Assembly: GCF_964340395.1 (NCBI RefSeq)
Contig: NC_135554.1
Location: forward strand, 3,708,975-3,772,974
Source: Glandiceps talaboti
Lineage: Eukaryota > Hemichordata > Enteropneusta > Spengelidae
Direction of reading: 5' to 3'
DNA: 64,000 nt
The first letter of the stretch is position 1; each line of letters begins with the position of its first letter. Position numbers and translations under genes: made by a program. The notes beneath the pieces were generated by a model. That model was given only the letters and a program-made list of their open reading frames with translations, ran no database searches and had not been told where the DNA came from. This document shows, in pieces, positions 34,801-43,964 of this stretch.

Positions 34801-36426
34801 CAACTGTAAAATTTAACAAATCAGATGATCATGAAATGCTAAATTGTTGTCTGACGTACTTCAATTTATTAGGGTCACCCTATTCTTTAATTTCTGTTTT
34901 TCATTATCCAGCCGACCCAAAGTTTCAACCCCCGACATCAACAACAAAAAACACATAAATAGAAAACATCAAGGAGGAAAAGAGTAGCAACTACATGATG
35001 ATGACTTTTTTAACCGACCGACCGACCCATATTTGTAATGGTACAGTAAGAAACAAAAAATAGGGCCACTCCTAGGCACATGGAGTTGCTGTTAGGAGGG
35101 ACATATGACACAGCAAACTGTCTAGCATCATGATGAAGAGTAAAAACTGACTCATCAATCAGAATCTGAAATAATGGAGTGCAATAGCTTTAGGTATATA
35201 GAGTCCGTACTCTCAGGAGGCACTAGTTGAAGACGTGTCGGATTGGAGTACATAAATATGGAGGCACCTGTCGTGAGGTTTAAATATTTCTGTTTTTGTT
35301 TCGGGTAGAACGTCTACCATTTGCATATTTGAATAGTATCTACGCCTCACTATCACACATTTTATACGTGAATTTTATTACTATCTAGCTGCAGTGGAGG
35401 TAAGGTAAATAAGGATGTCCAAAACATCTATTGCTTGAGTGGCGTGTCGGTCGGAGTTAGTACAATAAGTCGACTTCCGTAGCACTATCTCGCTACCGCT
35501 GTAACAGCTGCTAAACAAGACAATGGTATAACATTGTAATGATTCGATAGAACGTCATTTTCCTCCTCGGACCGTAATCTTAGTTATGGAGTTCGGAATA
35601 TAACCCATTTTAATGGTGTTGGTGAGAGTCAAAACCATTCCATTGAAAGTGTCACTAAAAATAGACGCTGCATGCCGTCCACATAATTCAGGCCACTGAC
35701 GCTAATCTAGTTGCCTCCACAACCGGTAACCTAGCTATGGCCACGAACACTCCTGATCTTGTGCAGTGGAAAATTGAAAATAATGATACTGCTTCACCTT
35801 GTCTTTGGTATATTTTGACAGTAAAACTTGAAATTGATATGTATAATTATGTTAGGCATTCGATTTACTGACAGTAGTAGATAAGGTGATGTTTGTGGGG
35901 CGCAGTAGCCACTAATGCGAGAACCTGGGATTGAAAGCCGGGGCTTTAATGAACTAAAATAAGTTCTCTGATAGTGCACCAATATCATGCTAGGAATCCG
36001 CCATAGTCTATGTTATTACAGCTATATATATATATACAGTAAAACACATTCATTCATTCATTCATTCATTCATTCATGTTTGGCGTGTAGGAAAGATGAA
36101 ATGCTATATTATGAGGCCATTACTGGGCGCTATTCAACATCAGATTTTGATTTCAAGACTAATTCATCAAGTCTGCAGTGTATATGGAAAATCATCCATT
36201 CTCAATGTTTAGGTTGTGTCCGATCTAGTCATATCTGACCCATTTAGTTTTGATTATGTTTATTTGTTTGTTTGTTTGCTAGGCATATGGTGTATCTGAC
36301 CTATTCAAGAAAGAAGAGATCCATGAGAAAAGTGAACATATAAATAGTGAGATTGTCTTTATGGAGATGAATCCAAGGAATCGTGGTAAACAGAAACCAA
36401 CAACTATTAATAGTAGTTTTATTTAA
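5153..36426 (+). CDS. PLPP: Phospholipid phosphatase (PLPP1/2/3-like), six exons
   Basis: Membrane enzyme that dephosphorylates phosphatidate, lysophosphatidate, sphingosine-1-phosphate and ceramide-1-phosphate at the plasma membrane and in the secretory pathway (family knowledge). Exons 5153-5213, 7677-7831, 10431-10753, 25799-25856, 26279-26455 and 36283-36426 all have GT-AG borders and compatible phases. They total 918 nt, or 305 residues, the usual family length. Motif C1 is K135-x6-R142-P143, C2 is S185-G186-H187, and C3 is T232-R233-x5-H239-x3-D243. H187 is the expected proton donor and H239 the nucleophile. The family block [15 protein letters not shown] is at 38-52. Six hydrophobic segments lie near 8-33, 57-82, 113-133, 187-204, 217-231 and 243-262. 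NCT at 157 matches the lumenal glycosylation site of the family. C3 starts with T where the family usually has S. The gene looks functional; assignment to PLPP1, 2 or 3 is not possible here. Confidence 0.95.
5882..7192. repeat. 44-bp minisatellite in PLPP intron 1, about 29 copies
   Basis: The unit begins CAATATTTCTATACTAGATC and continues AAGTCCAAATACTAGGTTTA plus TATA. A 45-bp variant with an extra T (ATACTTAGATC) is interspersed, and a few units read CTGAAT instead of CCAAAT. Copies are nearly identical, so homogenisation is recent or ongoing. It occupies over half of intron 1. Confidence 0.95.
7193..7676 (+). other. Rest of PLPP intron 1: nothing recognised
   Basis: AT-rich unique sequence leading to the exon 2 acceptor. 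No open frame with family features and no RNA gene seen. Confidence 0.5.
7677..7831 (+). CDS. PLPP: PLPP exon 2 (residues 21-72)
   Basis: The acceptor is TTTTTACAG|TTGCTG and the donor TTT|GTAAGT. The exon encodes the end of membrane segment 1, the highly conserved extracytoplasmic [15 protein letters not shown] block (residues 38-52) and the start of segment 2. It ends in phase 0. Confidence 0.93.
7927..8028. mobile_element. 102-bp MITE with 9-bp target duplication (PLPP intron 2)
   Basis: Perfect 9-bp direct repeats ATTCTAGAT flank it (7918-7926 and 8029-8037). The ends TAGACTGTAAGATA and TAGTCGATAAGATA (reverse complement of the right end) form an imperfect TIR, and the inside is a near-palindrome with GCCCTCACCGGC and TGTGAGGGC. 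A related element in opposite orientation is at 26542-26647. Confidence 0.8.
8238..9142. repeat. 69-bp minisatellite in PLPP intron 2, 13 copies
   Basis: The unit starts ATCATGTACAGTAGTATCAT and ends GGCCAAATAATAAA. Differences are limited to a few sites (GTAT/GTAG, CAGTAG/CAATAG, TTAGG/TTTGG). Because 69 is a multiple of 3, open frames of 307 codons (+) and 347 codons (-) run through it. They are repeat artefacts inside an intron. Confidence 0.97.
9849..10109. repeat. 29-bp minisatellite in PLPP intron 2, 9 copies
   Basis: The unit is AGAAATATAGATATGAAATT followed by AAAAGATAC. ATA/ACA is the only variable site. It has the same length as the giant intron 3 array but an unrelated sequence. 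Confidence 0.95.
10431..10753 (+). CDS. PLPP: PLPP exon 3 (residues 73-180), motif C1
   Basis: The acceptor is AAACATAG|ATTGTC and the donor GCAAG|GTTAGA. The exon holds the rest of segment 2, a cysteine-rich cytoplasmic loop with CCC at residues 100-102 (a plausible palmitoylation site, inference), segment 3, the substrate-binding motif C1 KNMIGRLRP (135-143) and a lumenal loop with NCT at 157. It ends with two bases of codon 180. Confidence 0.95.
10842..11100. repeat. (TG)n microsatellite, PLPP intron 3
   Basis: About 260 bp of TG/GT with scattered TC, TA and GA interruptions, starting about 90 bp downstream of the exon 3 donor. The open frames on both strands encode only VCVC/THTH repeats and are artefacts. 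Confidence 0.97.
11408..12226. repeat. 34/36/38-bp minisatellite, PLPP intron 3
   Basis: Units contain CTTACCCTGGTATTTACCAC and CACCATATCATTGTCA. Length varies in 2-bp steps: 34 bp (ACCATAATTG), 36 bp (ACCATATCATTG) and 38 bp (TCACACTTACC). About 22 copies. The 34-bp form is at the left and the 38-bp form at the right, which looks like stepwise growth. It abuts the 29-bp array with no unique DNA between. Confidence 0.95.
12229..25735. repeat. 13.5 kb array of a 29-bp unit, about 465 copies, PLPP intron 3
   Basis: The consensus unit is CTCTATCATATTGATGTATA then CCAAAGTCT. The main variable block after AAAG reads TCTCTC, TCCCTC, TTCCTC or TCAGTC. Other variants are TATATC, TATAGC, TATGCC, TGAATACC, ATCGTATTG and a 27-bp short unit (AAAGTCTCTATC). 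Variant order repeats at long range: the block starting near 17033 recurs near 20417 in the same order for more than 20 units, and partly near 23693. A 346-bp (12-unit) duplication lies at 15165/15511. TGAATACC units occur about 17.6-23.2 kb and TTCCTC units dominate after 24 kb. It ends 63 bp before exon 4. Confidence 0.98.
25799..25856 (+). CDS. PLPP: PLPP exon 4 (residues 180-199), motif C2
   Basis: A 58-nt exon with acceptor TTTTACAG|ACGATC and donor GTG|GTAAGT. It encodes [20 protein letters not shown] with the catalytic SGH (185-187). It lies only about 60 bp beyond the end of the 13.5 kb satellite array. Confidence 0.93.
26098..26118. repeat. Poly(C) tract, PLPP intron 4
   Basis: About 20 consecutive C in the 422-bp intron 4; length in the assembly is probably unreliable. 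Confidence 0.9.
26279..26455 (+). CDS. PLPP: PLPP exon 5 (residues 200-258), motif C3
   Basis: The acceptor is TGCTTCCAG|TTGTAT and the donor ATG|GTAAGT. It encodes membrane segment 5 and the catalytic motif C3, [12 protein letters not shown] (232-243), followed by the start of segment 6. In phase 0 at both ends. Confidence 0.95.
26542..26647. mobile_element. 106-bp MITE, same family as 7927-8028 (PLPP intron 5)
   Basis: The ends are TAATCTGTAAAGTACGCC and ATCTTACAGTCTA. Flanks TATGTGATA (26533-26541) and TATGTGATG (26648-26656) are a 9-bp duplication with one mismatch. The internal GTGCCCTCACACATC and GGCTGGTGAGGGC match the intron 2 copy in reverse orientation. Confidence 0.75.
26697..27665. 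repeat. 30-bp minisatellite, PLPP intron 5, about 32 copies
   Basis: The unit is CAGAAATAGAACTTTACCAC plus CTAGGCACTT. 36-bp variants insert a palindromic CTACATGTAG. Variants at GCACTT/GCACAT/GCATGT alternate. With period 30, open frames of 343 codons (+) and 291 codons (-) appear. They are decapeptide-repeat artefacts without start context or splice support. Confidence 0.96.
27666..27886 (+). other. Intron 5 spacer before the Gypsy element
   Basis: Unique sequence with nothing recognisable. It forms the left flank of the retroelement insertion (junction at 27886/27887). Confidence 0.5.
27887..28358 (-). pseudogene. Second, truncated gag copy downstream of the 3' LTR
   Basis: Identical to the first 157 codons of the gag at 34349 downward, preceded by the same LTR and leader. 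It stops at the insertion border and reads a few codons into flanking DNA (stop at 27873). It shows that the inserted DNA was longer than one element unit. Confidence 0.85.
28462..28678 (-). repeat. 3' LTR of the Gypsy element
   Basis: On the minus strand it starts TGTAGCAAAC after a purine-rich tract (GGTGGGGAGTGA, candidate polypurine tract) and ends CAACTACA, giving TGTAG...CTACA ends, about 217 bp. An AATAAA signal lies near its end. Boundaries are uncertain by about 12 bp, since the candidate primer-binding site TGGTGGCAGCGGTG begins 11 nt further on. Confidence 0.65.
28679..29285 (-). other. 3' non-coding region of the Gypsy element
   Basis: Between the pol stop and the 3' LTR. It contains a 28-nt T run followed by (AT)8 on the plus strand (28803-28846), an A-rich tract on the element strand, and the candidate polypurine tract just before the LTR. 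No env-like frame. Confidence 0.6.
29286..32081 (-). pseudogene. Gypsy pol, second part: RT, RNase H, integrase
   Basis: The open frame of 931 codons overlaps the previous one by 59 nt in another frame. It has RT blocks [10 protein letters not shown] (residues 23-32) and YLDD (54-57), RNase H with HADAS (201-205) and TDHKPL (268-273), an integrase zinc finger H460, H467, C497, C500, and the catalytic triad D529, D588, E624 with D(35)E spacing. A GPF motif ([10 protein letters not shown]) follows, and no chromodomain was recognised. It ends in a repeated NNVPEVE acidic tail. Apart from the single frame break all catalytic residues are present. The nominal start at 32081 is TTG and not a real initiator. 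Confidence 0.88.
32023..33435 (-). pseudogene. Gypsy pol, first part: protease and N-terminal reverse transcriptase
   Basis: Open in the -1 frame from just before the gag stop. An aspartic protease motif [12 protein letters not shown] is near the start, followed by a linker and the RT N-terminal blocks [24 protein letters not shown] and [14 protein letters not shown] (first catalytic D). The frame then runs into a stop at 32023, about 40 nt after the reading should have moved to the next frame (break at about 32050-32065). Marked as pseudogene because of this break, which could also be a sequencing error. Confidence 0.85.
33417..34349 (-). CDS. Gypsy gag polyprotein (310 aa)
   Basis: Structural protein of the retrotransposon particle. 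I chose the ATG at 34349 ([12 protein letters not shown]). The open frame continues upstream to a GTG at 34439, but that lies in the presumed primer-binding site. The body resembles retrotransposon gag ([33 protein letters not shown] blocks), and a CCHC zinc knuckle, [14 protein letters not shown], sits near residues 264-277. It ends in a Q-rich tail. The pol frame begins in -1 relative to the gag stop, consistent with frameshifted Gag-Pol expression; no classical slippery heptamer was seen. Confidence 0.88.
   Translation of the reverse strand: MASAYVQLPNKFCGKENENFNIWVHKFEVATKATKDLTTKDAKLGLLPALLDGHAFQVYEQLQEDDKGDYDKLKTALAGKFSGKEHVSLYRLQFRERTRQTGEPPDEYQTELIRLADIAYPTLDSVVKQDMVMDQFICGLQDSSLQEKILNADKKTLDEVVLLVRKTEAATKAVTKMSAAPQQHRSEQVAHVTADSVNSIIDKKFKELEHRILQKLEEMTVTNETLYARQNQRGDFRRSTTARTQSNRGSIPRTQFAPGFQGNCYSCGVYGHRSSQCPDRATYAQYESQTSKRQFQQQPQSTQFRQQENY
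34453..34600 (-). repeat. Truncated 5' LTR of the Gypsy element
   Basis: Matches 28462-28609 except one base. The first ~69-72 bp (U3 end) present in the 3' LTR are missing; the element stops at TGCGCA and unique flank begins at 34601. Loss of the U3 end probably removes promoter sequence. Confidence 0.7.
34601..36282 (+). other. Remainder of PLPP intron 5
   Basis: Unique AT-rich DNA with short repeats only: (GACC)n at about 35016-35028 and (ATTC)n at 36049-36077. A weak tRNA-like box on the minus strand near 35930 is not convincing. No gene seen. Confidence 0.5.
36283..36426 (+). CDS. PLPP: PLPP exon 6 (residues 259-305) and stop
   Basis: The acceptor is TTTGTTTGCTAG|GCATAT. It encodes the [10 protein letters not shown] end of segment 6 and a hydrophilic cytoplasmic tail ending INSSFI, with TAA at 36424-36426. 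The SDLFK block is a family hallmark, which ties this exon to the gene across a 9.8 kb intron. Confidence 0.92.
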   Translation, partial: AYGVSDLFKKEEIHEKSEHINSEIVFMEMNPRNRGKQKPTTINSSFI

Positions 36427-36430
36427 GACA

Positions 36431-36499
36431 AACTCTATCAAATACAGCATGCTAAGGCAAACTCTATCAAATACAGCATGCTAAGACAAACTCCTGCAG
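36431..36499 (+). repeat. 34-bp tandem duplication in the PLPP 3' UTR
   Basis: CAAACTCTATCAAATACAGC plus ATGCTAAG is repeated right after the stop codon, twice in full and once in part. Confidence 0.8.
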
Positions 36500-37133
36500 T
36501 CATAAGTGTATTTGACATGATGTAGGAATTGCATCCTAAATACATAGATAAATACAAATAATTAGAAATTGTTGTTACAATAAGTTTAAATTTGTGTTTT
36601 TAAGTTGAGAGTACTATATAGGTACTACTTATAACGTTTAATAATAGTTATACTACATAGATCCAAGTCAACAAGCCGTTTTCTGTCTCACAGCAGATCT
36701 CACAAGATTCCACATGAGCCATTGCCAACCAAGGGTGGCCAAGCTGAAAGTGTCAAACACTTAACAACACTATTGTTCTCAACATCATCTCACATGGCCA
36801 TGGTGAAAGCTTGACCACAATCATGTTTGCCAACCGTTGTTGCTAGGCATATTTGCATATCTCGCGAGATCTGCAACAAGATGTGAAATCCATTATTTAG
36901 TGGATTTAATTCACTTTGGACAACATAACTGATGTTTGCTCCAAAAAGTCCATTAACCTGAAACAAACTTTTACTGATGAATTGTAGAGGGAATTTCCCT
37001 CAATATGTTATCATTGAAAGGATGTTGTTGTCATGCAGCACTGTTTGATATGAAGTGCTGAATTGCAAGTAAGAGACATGATTTAAACAGTAGTGATGAG
37101 GCAAAGAGTAGTATTATAACAATGTTTTAAACG
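36500..37133 (+). other. Downstream of PLPP: likely 3' UTR, no gene
   Basis: AT-rich unique sequence. No AATAAA was found in the first several hundred bases after the stop, so the transcript end is not located. Confidence 0.4.
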
Positions 37134-39146
37134 CAGGGTAAGATATACCACACATACACATAACACAGGGTAAGATATACCACACATACACATAACACTG
37201 GGTAAGATATACCACACATACACATAACACTGGGTAAGATATACCACACCTACACATAACATAGGGTAAGATATACCACACATACACATAACACTGGGTA
37301 AGATATACCACACCTACACATAACATAGGGTAAGATATACCACACATACACATAACATAGGGTAAGATATACCACACATACACATAACATAGGGTAAGAT
37401 ATACCACACCTACACATAACACAGGGTAAGATATACCACACATACACATAACATAGGGTAAGATATACCACACATACACATAACACTGGGTAAGATATAC
37501 CACACATACACATAACATAGGGTAAGATATACCACACATACACATAACACTGGGTAAGATATACCACACCTACACATAACATAGGGTAAGATATACCACA
37601 CCTACACATAACATAGGGTAAGATATACCACACATACACATAACACTGGGTAAGATATACCACACATACACATAACATAGGGTAAGATATACCACACATA
37701 CACATAACACAGGGTAAGATATACCACACATACACATAACATAGGGTAAGATATACCACACCTACACATAACATAGGGTAAGATATACCACACCTACACA
37801 TAACACAGGGTAAGATATACCACACATACACATAACATAGGGTAAGATATACCACACATACACATAACACTGGGTAAGATATACCACACATACACATAAC
37901 ATAGGGTAAGATATACCACACATACACATAACACTGGGTAAGATATACCACACCTACACATAACATAGGGTAAGATATACCACACCTACACATAACATAG
38001 GGTAAGATATACCACACATACACATAACACTGGGTAAGATATACCACACATACACATAACATAGGGTAAGATATACCACACATACACATAACACAGGGTA
38101 AGATATACCACACATACACATAACATAGGGTAAGATATACCACACCTACACATAACATAGGGTAAGATATACCACACATACACATAACACTGGGTAAGAT
38201 ATACCACACATACACATAACATAGGGTAAGATATACCACACATACACATAACATAGGGTAAGATATACCACACCTACACATAACACAGGGTAAGATATAC
38301 CACACATACACATAACATAGGGTAAGATATACCACACCTACACATAACATAGGGTAAGATATACCACACCTACACATAACACAGGGTAAGATATACCACA
38401 CATACACATAACATAGGGTAAGATATACCACACATACACATAACATAGGGTAAGATATACCACACATACACATAACATAGGGTAAGATATACCACACATA
38501 CACATAACATAGGGTAAGATATACCACACATACACATAACACAGGGTAAGATATACCACACATACACATAACACTGGGTAAGATATACCACACATACACA
38601 TAACATAGGGTAAGATATACCACACATACACATAACATAGGGTAAGATATACCACACATACACATAACACAGGGTAAGATATACCACACATACACATAAC
38701 ACTGGGTAAGATATACCACACATACACATAACATAGGGTAAGATATACCACACATACACATAACATAGGGTAAGATATACCACACCTACACATAACACAG
38801 GGTAAGATATACCACACATACACATAACATAGGGTAAGATATACTACACATAACATAGGGTAAGATATACCACACATACACATAACATAGGGTAAGATAT
38901 ACCACACCTACACATAACATAGGGTAAGATATACCACACCTACACATAACACAGGGTAAAATATACCACACATACACATAACACAGGGTAAGATATACCA
39001 CACATACACATAACATAGGGTAAGATATACCACACCTACACATAACATAGGGTAAGATATACCACACATACACATAACATAGGGTAAGATATACCACACA
39101 TACACATAACATAGGGTAAGATATACCACACCTACACATAACACAT
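37134..39146. repeat. 32-bp minisatellite, about 63 copies
   Basis: The unit is GGGTAAGATATACCACACAT then ACACATAACATA. Variable sites are CATAC/CCTAC and ACATA/ACACA/ACACT before GGG. One unit near 38850 is shortened by 22 bp. The variant pattern of 37410-37793 recurs exactly at 37794-38177, a 384-bp (12-unit) higher-order period. All three minus-strand frames are open, giving up to 511 codons of WYILPYVMCMCG-like repeats; this is not a gene. Confidence 0.96.
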
Positions 39147-39320
39147 AATTTACATACAATAGAAGATAGACATGTATACCATAGATGTTGAATACATTTG
39201 GATTGTATCTGTACATACCTTTGAAATGTGACTAAAATTCATTTAAAGGTGTTCTTCATCTTTTCACATGAAAACCTTGAATTCAATGTAGAATGACAAA
39301 GTACTAAAGTTTGTCAACCT

Positions 39321-39480
39321 GACCTGACAGTGTTGATTTGACCTGACAGTGTTGATTTGACCTGACAGTGTTGGTTTGACCTGACAGTGTTGATTTGACC
39401 TGACAGTGTTGATTTGACCTGACAGTGTTGGTTTGACCTGACAGTGTTGATTTGACCTGACAGTGTTGACAGTGTTGACA
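39321..39480. repeat. 19-bp minisatellite, about 8 copies
   Basis: The unit is GACCTGACAGTGTTGATTT, with one GGTTT variant. It decays into scattered GACCTGAC motifs up to about 39530. Confidence 0.93.
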
Positions 39481-39540
39481 GTTTCGACCTTATCTGACAG
39501 TCTGGACCTGACCTGAGTGTTGACCTGACCTGTTAATGTC

Positions 39541-41362
39541 GTAAGACTTGACAGGGTATAGAGTAGGATCCTGTAAGACTTGACAGGGTATAGAGTAGGA
39601 TCCTGTAAGACTTGACAGGGTATAGAGTAGGATCCTGTAAGACTTGACAGGGTATAGAGTAGGATCCTGTAAGACTTGACAGGGGATCCTGTAAGACTTG
39701 ACAGGGTATAGAGTAGGATCCTGTAAGACCTGACAGGGTATAGAGTAGGATCCTGTAAGACTTGACAGGGGATCCTGTAAGACTTGACAGGGTATAGAGT
39801 AGGATCCTGTAAGACCTGACAGGGTATAGAGTAGGATCCTGTAAGACTTGACAGGGTATAGAGTAGGATCCTGTAAGACTTGACAGGGTATAGAGTAGGA
39901 TCCTGTAAGACTTGACAGGGTATAGAGTAGGATCCTGTAAGACTTGACAGGGTATAGAGTAGGATCCTGTAAGACCTGATGGGGTATAGAGTAGGATCCT
40001 GTAAGACTTGACAGGGTATAGAGTAGGATCCTGTAAGACTTGACAGGGTATAGAGTAGGATCCTGTAAGACCTGACAGGGTATAGAGTAGGATCCTGTAA
40101 GACCTGACAGGGTATAGAGTAGGATCCTGTAAGACTTGACAGGGTATAGAGTAGGATCCTGTAAGACTTGACAGGGTATAGAGTAGGATCCTGTAAGACT
40201 TGACAGGGTATAGAGTAGGATCCTGTAAGACTTGACAGGGTATAGAGTAGGATCCTGTAAGACTTGACAGGGTATAGAGTAGGATCCTGTAAGAGTTGAC
40301 AGGGTATAGAGTAGGATCCTGTAAGAGTTGACAGGGTATAGAGTAGGATCCTGTAAGACTTGACAGGGTATAGAGTAGGATCCTGTAAGACCTGACAGGG
40401 TATAGAGTAGGATCCTGTAAGACTTGACAGGGTATAGAGTAGGATCCTGTAAGAGTTGACAGGGTATAGAGTAGGATCCTGTAAGACTTGACAGGGTATA
40501 GAGTAGGATCCTGTAAGACTTGACAGGGTATAGAGTAGGATCCTGTAAGACCTGACAGGGTATAGAGTAGGATCCTGTAAGACTTGACAGGGTATAGAGT
40601 AGGATCCTGTAAGACCTGACAGGGTATAGAGTAGGATCCTGTAAGACTTGACAGGGTATAGAGTAGGATCCTGTAAGACCTGACAGGGTATAGAGTAGGA
40701 TCCTGTAAGACTTGACAGGGTATAGAGTAGGATCCTGTAAGAGTTGACAGGGTATAGAGTAGGATCCTGTAAGACTTGACAGGGTATAGAGTAGGATCCT
40801 GTAAGACTTGACAGGGTATAGAGTAGGATCCTGTAAGACCTGACAGGGTATAGAGTAGGATCCTGTAAGACTTGACAGGGTATAGAGTAGGATCCTGTAA
40901 GAGTTGACAGGGTATAGAGTAGGATCCTGTAAGACTTGACAGGGTATAGAGTAGGATCCTGTAAGACTTGACAGGGTATAGAGTAGGATCCTGTAAGACC
41001 TGACAGGGTATAGAGTAGGATCCTGTAAGACTTGACAGGGTATAGAGTAGGATCCTGTAAGACCTGACAGGGTATAGAGTAGGATCCTGTAAGACTTGAC
41101 AGGGTATAGAGTAGGATCCTGTAAGACCTGACAGGGTATAGAGTAGGATCCTGTAAGACTTGACAGGGTATAGAGTAGGATCCTGTAAGAGTTGACAGGG
41201 TATAGAGTAGGATCCTGTAAGACTTGACAGGGTATAGAGTAGGATCCTGTAAGACTTGACAGGGTATAGAGTAGGATCCTGTAAGACCTGACAGGGTATA
41301 GAGTAGGATCCTGTAAGACTTGACAGGGTATAGAGTAGGATCCTGTAAGAGTTGACAGGGTT
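39541..41362. repeat. Second 32-bp minisatellite, about 57 copies
   Basis: The unit is GTAAGACTTGACAGGGTATA plus GAGTAGGATCCT, with three forms at one site: CTT, CCT and GTT before GAC. The order of forms across 14 units from 40547 recurs from 40995, a 448-bp higher-order duplication. Two early units lack the middle (GACAGGGGATCC). Every full unit carries a GGATCC (BamHI) site. Confidence 0.96.
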
Positions 41363-42587
41363 TAGTTTACCATCCTAACACTGTACAGGATGTAGCATGA
41401 AACTTTGTGTTGATCAGCTGACTAAAAGGGGATAAAAAGAAAGCAAATGGTCCTGATATTAAAAGTGTAGGGGTAGCTATATGTTTTATTTGTAGCAGAT
41501 AGGATGTGAATCATGTACATCCAAGGTAATAGTTGATTGATTTTATTCAATATTGAATTTTTATCATGTAGATTTTGAAATCAATCTGTTCAAACCTTGT
41601 ACAGGGTAGTTCTTGAGTTTGTGTATCAAGGTCAAGGTCAGATGTATAAAGCAATAGTCATACTGATTGTAAATCTTTAGACATATGGTCATGTACATAA
41701 ATATTATCTCAAATTATATCTTATGATAAGTAATTCTATGTCTGATATACAGACACTTCTATAGATACAACCCACAAAAAAACACTGGTGCATTGATTTG
41801 CTTGTGGTAATCAGAAATGAGATAAATTCCATGCAAAGACATACAATGTAATTAGTGTTAGTAACTTATCAAAGCACAAACACTACTAGCACTGGGAGAC
41901 AGAATCTAATAACTCTGTTTACTGATAGAATGCTATATGTTATAACAGTGGAGTACAACTGTTACTTTATAACTCCCATAGGTATAAACAATAATGTCAC
42001 CTGAACCTACATCACAGGAATCCTCTGTTGTTTTTATTCAGTTGCATTGTCTCTTTGACCTATTTATGTCCTAGTTTGAAGTCTTTAATTAAATCACTTC
42101 ATTCAAGCAAACACACTGGTGTTTTTTCATGGGTTGTATTATCTCAAACTGTATGTGTTAACAGTTCTGTAGGTAGTGTCACAAAATATATCTCATAATG
42201 ATTAAAATTATATGCTGCTGATGTGGGAACATTTCTGTAGATATTGTCTCAATATGTATTGTGTAATAATTCTATGCTGCTGATAATAGAAACAATTAAA
42301 TATGATTTTATCTAAATAAATGATGGAATTGAAATCAGGTCAACAGATTAGAGATTTTATGATTTCTGTAAATTAATGAAGTTAGAATACTTGTATAGAT
42401 GTATAGTTTAAAGGCTAGTAAAATTTTTATCAAATAATCTTTGCAGGATTTTTATAAATAACTTTTATATTTCAACTTGAAATGAAGCTCATGAATGGTA
42501 TGCCACAAAATGCAACATTTTTAATAGTTATTGTTTGAATGTTTGTCTGTGATCTTGTCACTATCTTTTTGTTGTTAGTCTTTGTTA
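41363..42587. other. Non-coding; diverged repeats and a weak inverted repeat
   Basis: No gene seen. A TACAACCCA-AAAAAACACTGGTG stretch at about 41766-41790 is mirrored at about 42112-42148. A diverged ~80-bp motif (ATTATCTCAAAxTxTAT ... TTCTATG) recurs near 41702, 42137 and 42240. Probably old satellite or foldback remains. Confidence 0.4.
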
Positions 42588-42941
42588 TATCACAGGGAAC
42601 CTTGTACATGCTAATGCTAGGATGTGGCCATATCACAGGGAACCTTGTACATGCTAATGCTAGGATGTGGCCATATCACAGGGAACCTTGTACATGCTAA
42701 TGCTAGGATGTGGCCATATCACAGGGAACCTTGTACATGCTAATGCTAGGATGTGGCCACATCACAGGGAACCTTGTACATGCTAATAATGCTAGGATGT
42801 GGCCATATCACAGGGAACCTTGTACATGCTAATAATGCTAGGATGTGGCCACATCACAGGGAACCTTGTACATGCTAATAATGCTAGGATGTGGCCATAT
42901 CACAGGGAACCTTGTACATGCTAATGCTAGGATGTGGCCAC
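42588..42941. repeat. 43/46-bp minisatellite, 8 copies
   Basis: The unit starts TATCACAGGGAACCTTGTAC and ends GCTAGGATGTGGCCA. Three units have an extra AAT (46 bp). Confidence 0.95.
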
Positions 42942-43600
42942 ACCCTAGTGCTAGGAAGAAGAGCATAGCTATGTATACCAGCTGTCTGCCTCACAGCCCT
43001 GTTACAGGGTATATTTTTCCACAGCCCTGGGACATGTTTGTGAAAAATATACCTGTTGAATGGATGTGGAATACTGCCTCTGTGCCATGACTGTTTTACA
43101 CATCCCAGTACCATAGCTCACACTTAGCACACAATTGTGCACATCCAGCTGTAGTGGAATAATACCCTGTAGCAACCCATTTCTTCATATGCAACTAGCA
43201 TTGCTCACACAGCTGGTACATGGCTGTGGGAAACACCACTGTAACGGCTATGCTAACATAGCTGGTGCATGGTTATGGGAAATACCTATGTTACAGCTAT
43301 GCTTACACAGCTGGTATATAGGTTGTGGTAAAAAGCTTGTTTACACAGATGTTAGAAAAACCTATGCTGCATTGCTATTTTTAACATCCATGTTACATTG
43401 ATGTTGGCATACCAGTTACACATCTGTTACACCTAGTGTGTTGACCAGAGCTGTTACAGGGATACTGTACACATAGCTTGTACAGCCCTCATGGCTCCAC
43501 TGAGCTGGTACAGCTATGTGCACAACCCTGTCCTAGGTATGTGAATGTTACAGGGGTGTGCAAGGTTCCCTCTGTGTGTGTGCGTGTGTATGCATGTGTG
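42942..43600. repeat. Degenerate ~53-bp repeats
   Basis: TTACACAGCTGGTA-like stretches followed by TGTGGxAAA recur near 43204, 43257 and 43310. Many CACAGC/TGTTAC words surround them. It looks like a decayed satellite; no coding frame is supported. Confidence 0.5.
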
Positions 43601-43964
43601 CATGCAAGCATAATGTCCAAAAATATGTGTCCTATTTCAGTGAACTTTTTTGGATGTTACATTTACTTTGTCTCAAGTTCGAGATGTCAAGGCAAACTAC
43701 TGTGGCCAGTCAGTGATATACAAATTAGATAATACACTTTAAAAGTAATAAATTGGAGTAATACTAGTTGTGCTAAAGTGCCATTGGCACTATTTTGTGC
43801 TGATGTAGTACAAATATTCTTGTAGATATAACATCTATACAAGTGTAATGGAAATTTGATCATGTGAATGTTTTTATGAATTTTGTAGATCTTCTATGTC
43901 ATCACTAGATTTACTGCTGCAATGTTTGATGAAGACTTTAATTGTGTGTATATTGTATGATGAC

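Noticed and set aside
35915-35985. Possible minus-strand tRNA or tRNA-derived SINE
   Set aside because: Only a weak B-box-like GGCTTTCAATCCC; no cloverleaf or matching A box could be built.
37083-39216. Many minus-strand frames up to 511 codons that look like a membrane repeat protein
   Set aside because: A 32-bp repeat open in all three minus-strand frames; no gene context.
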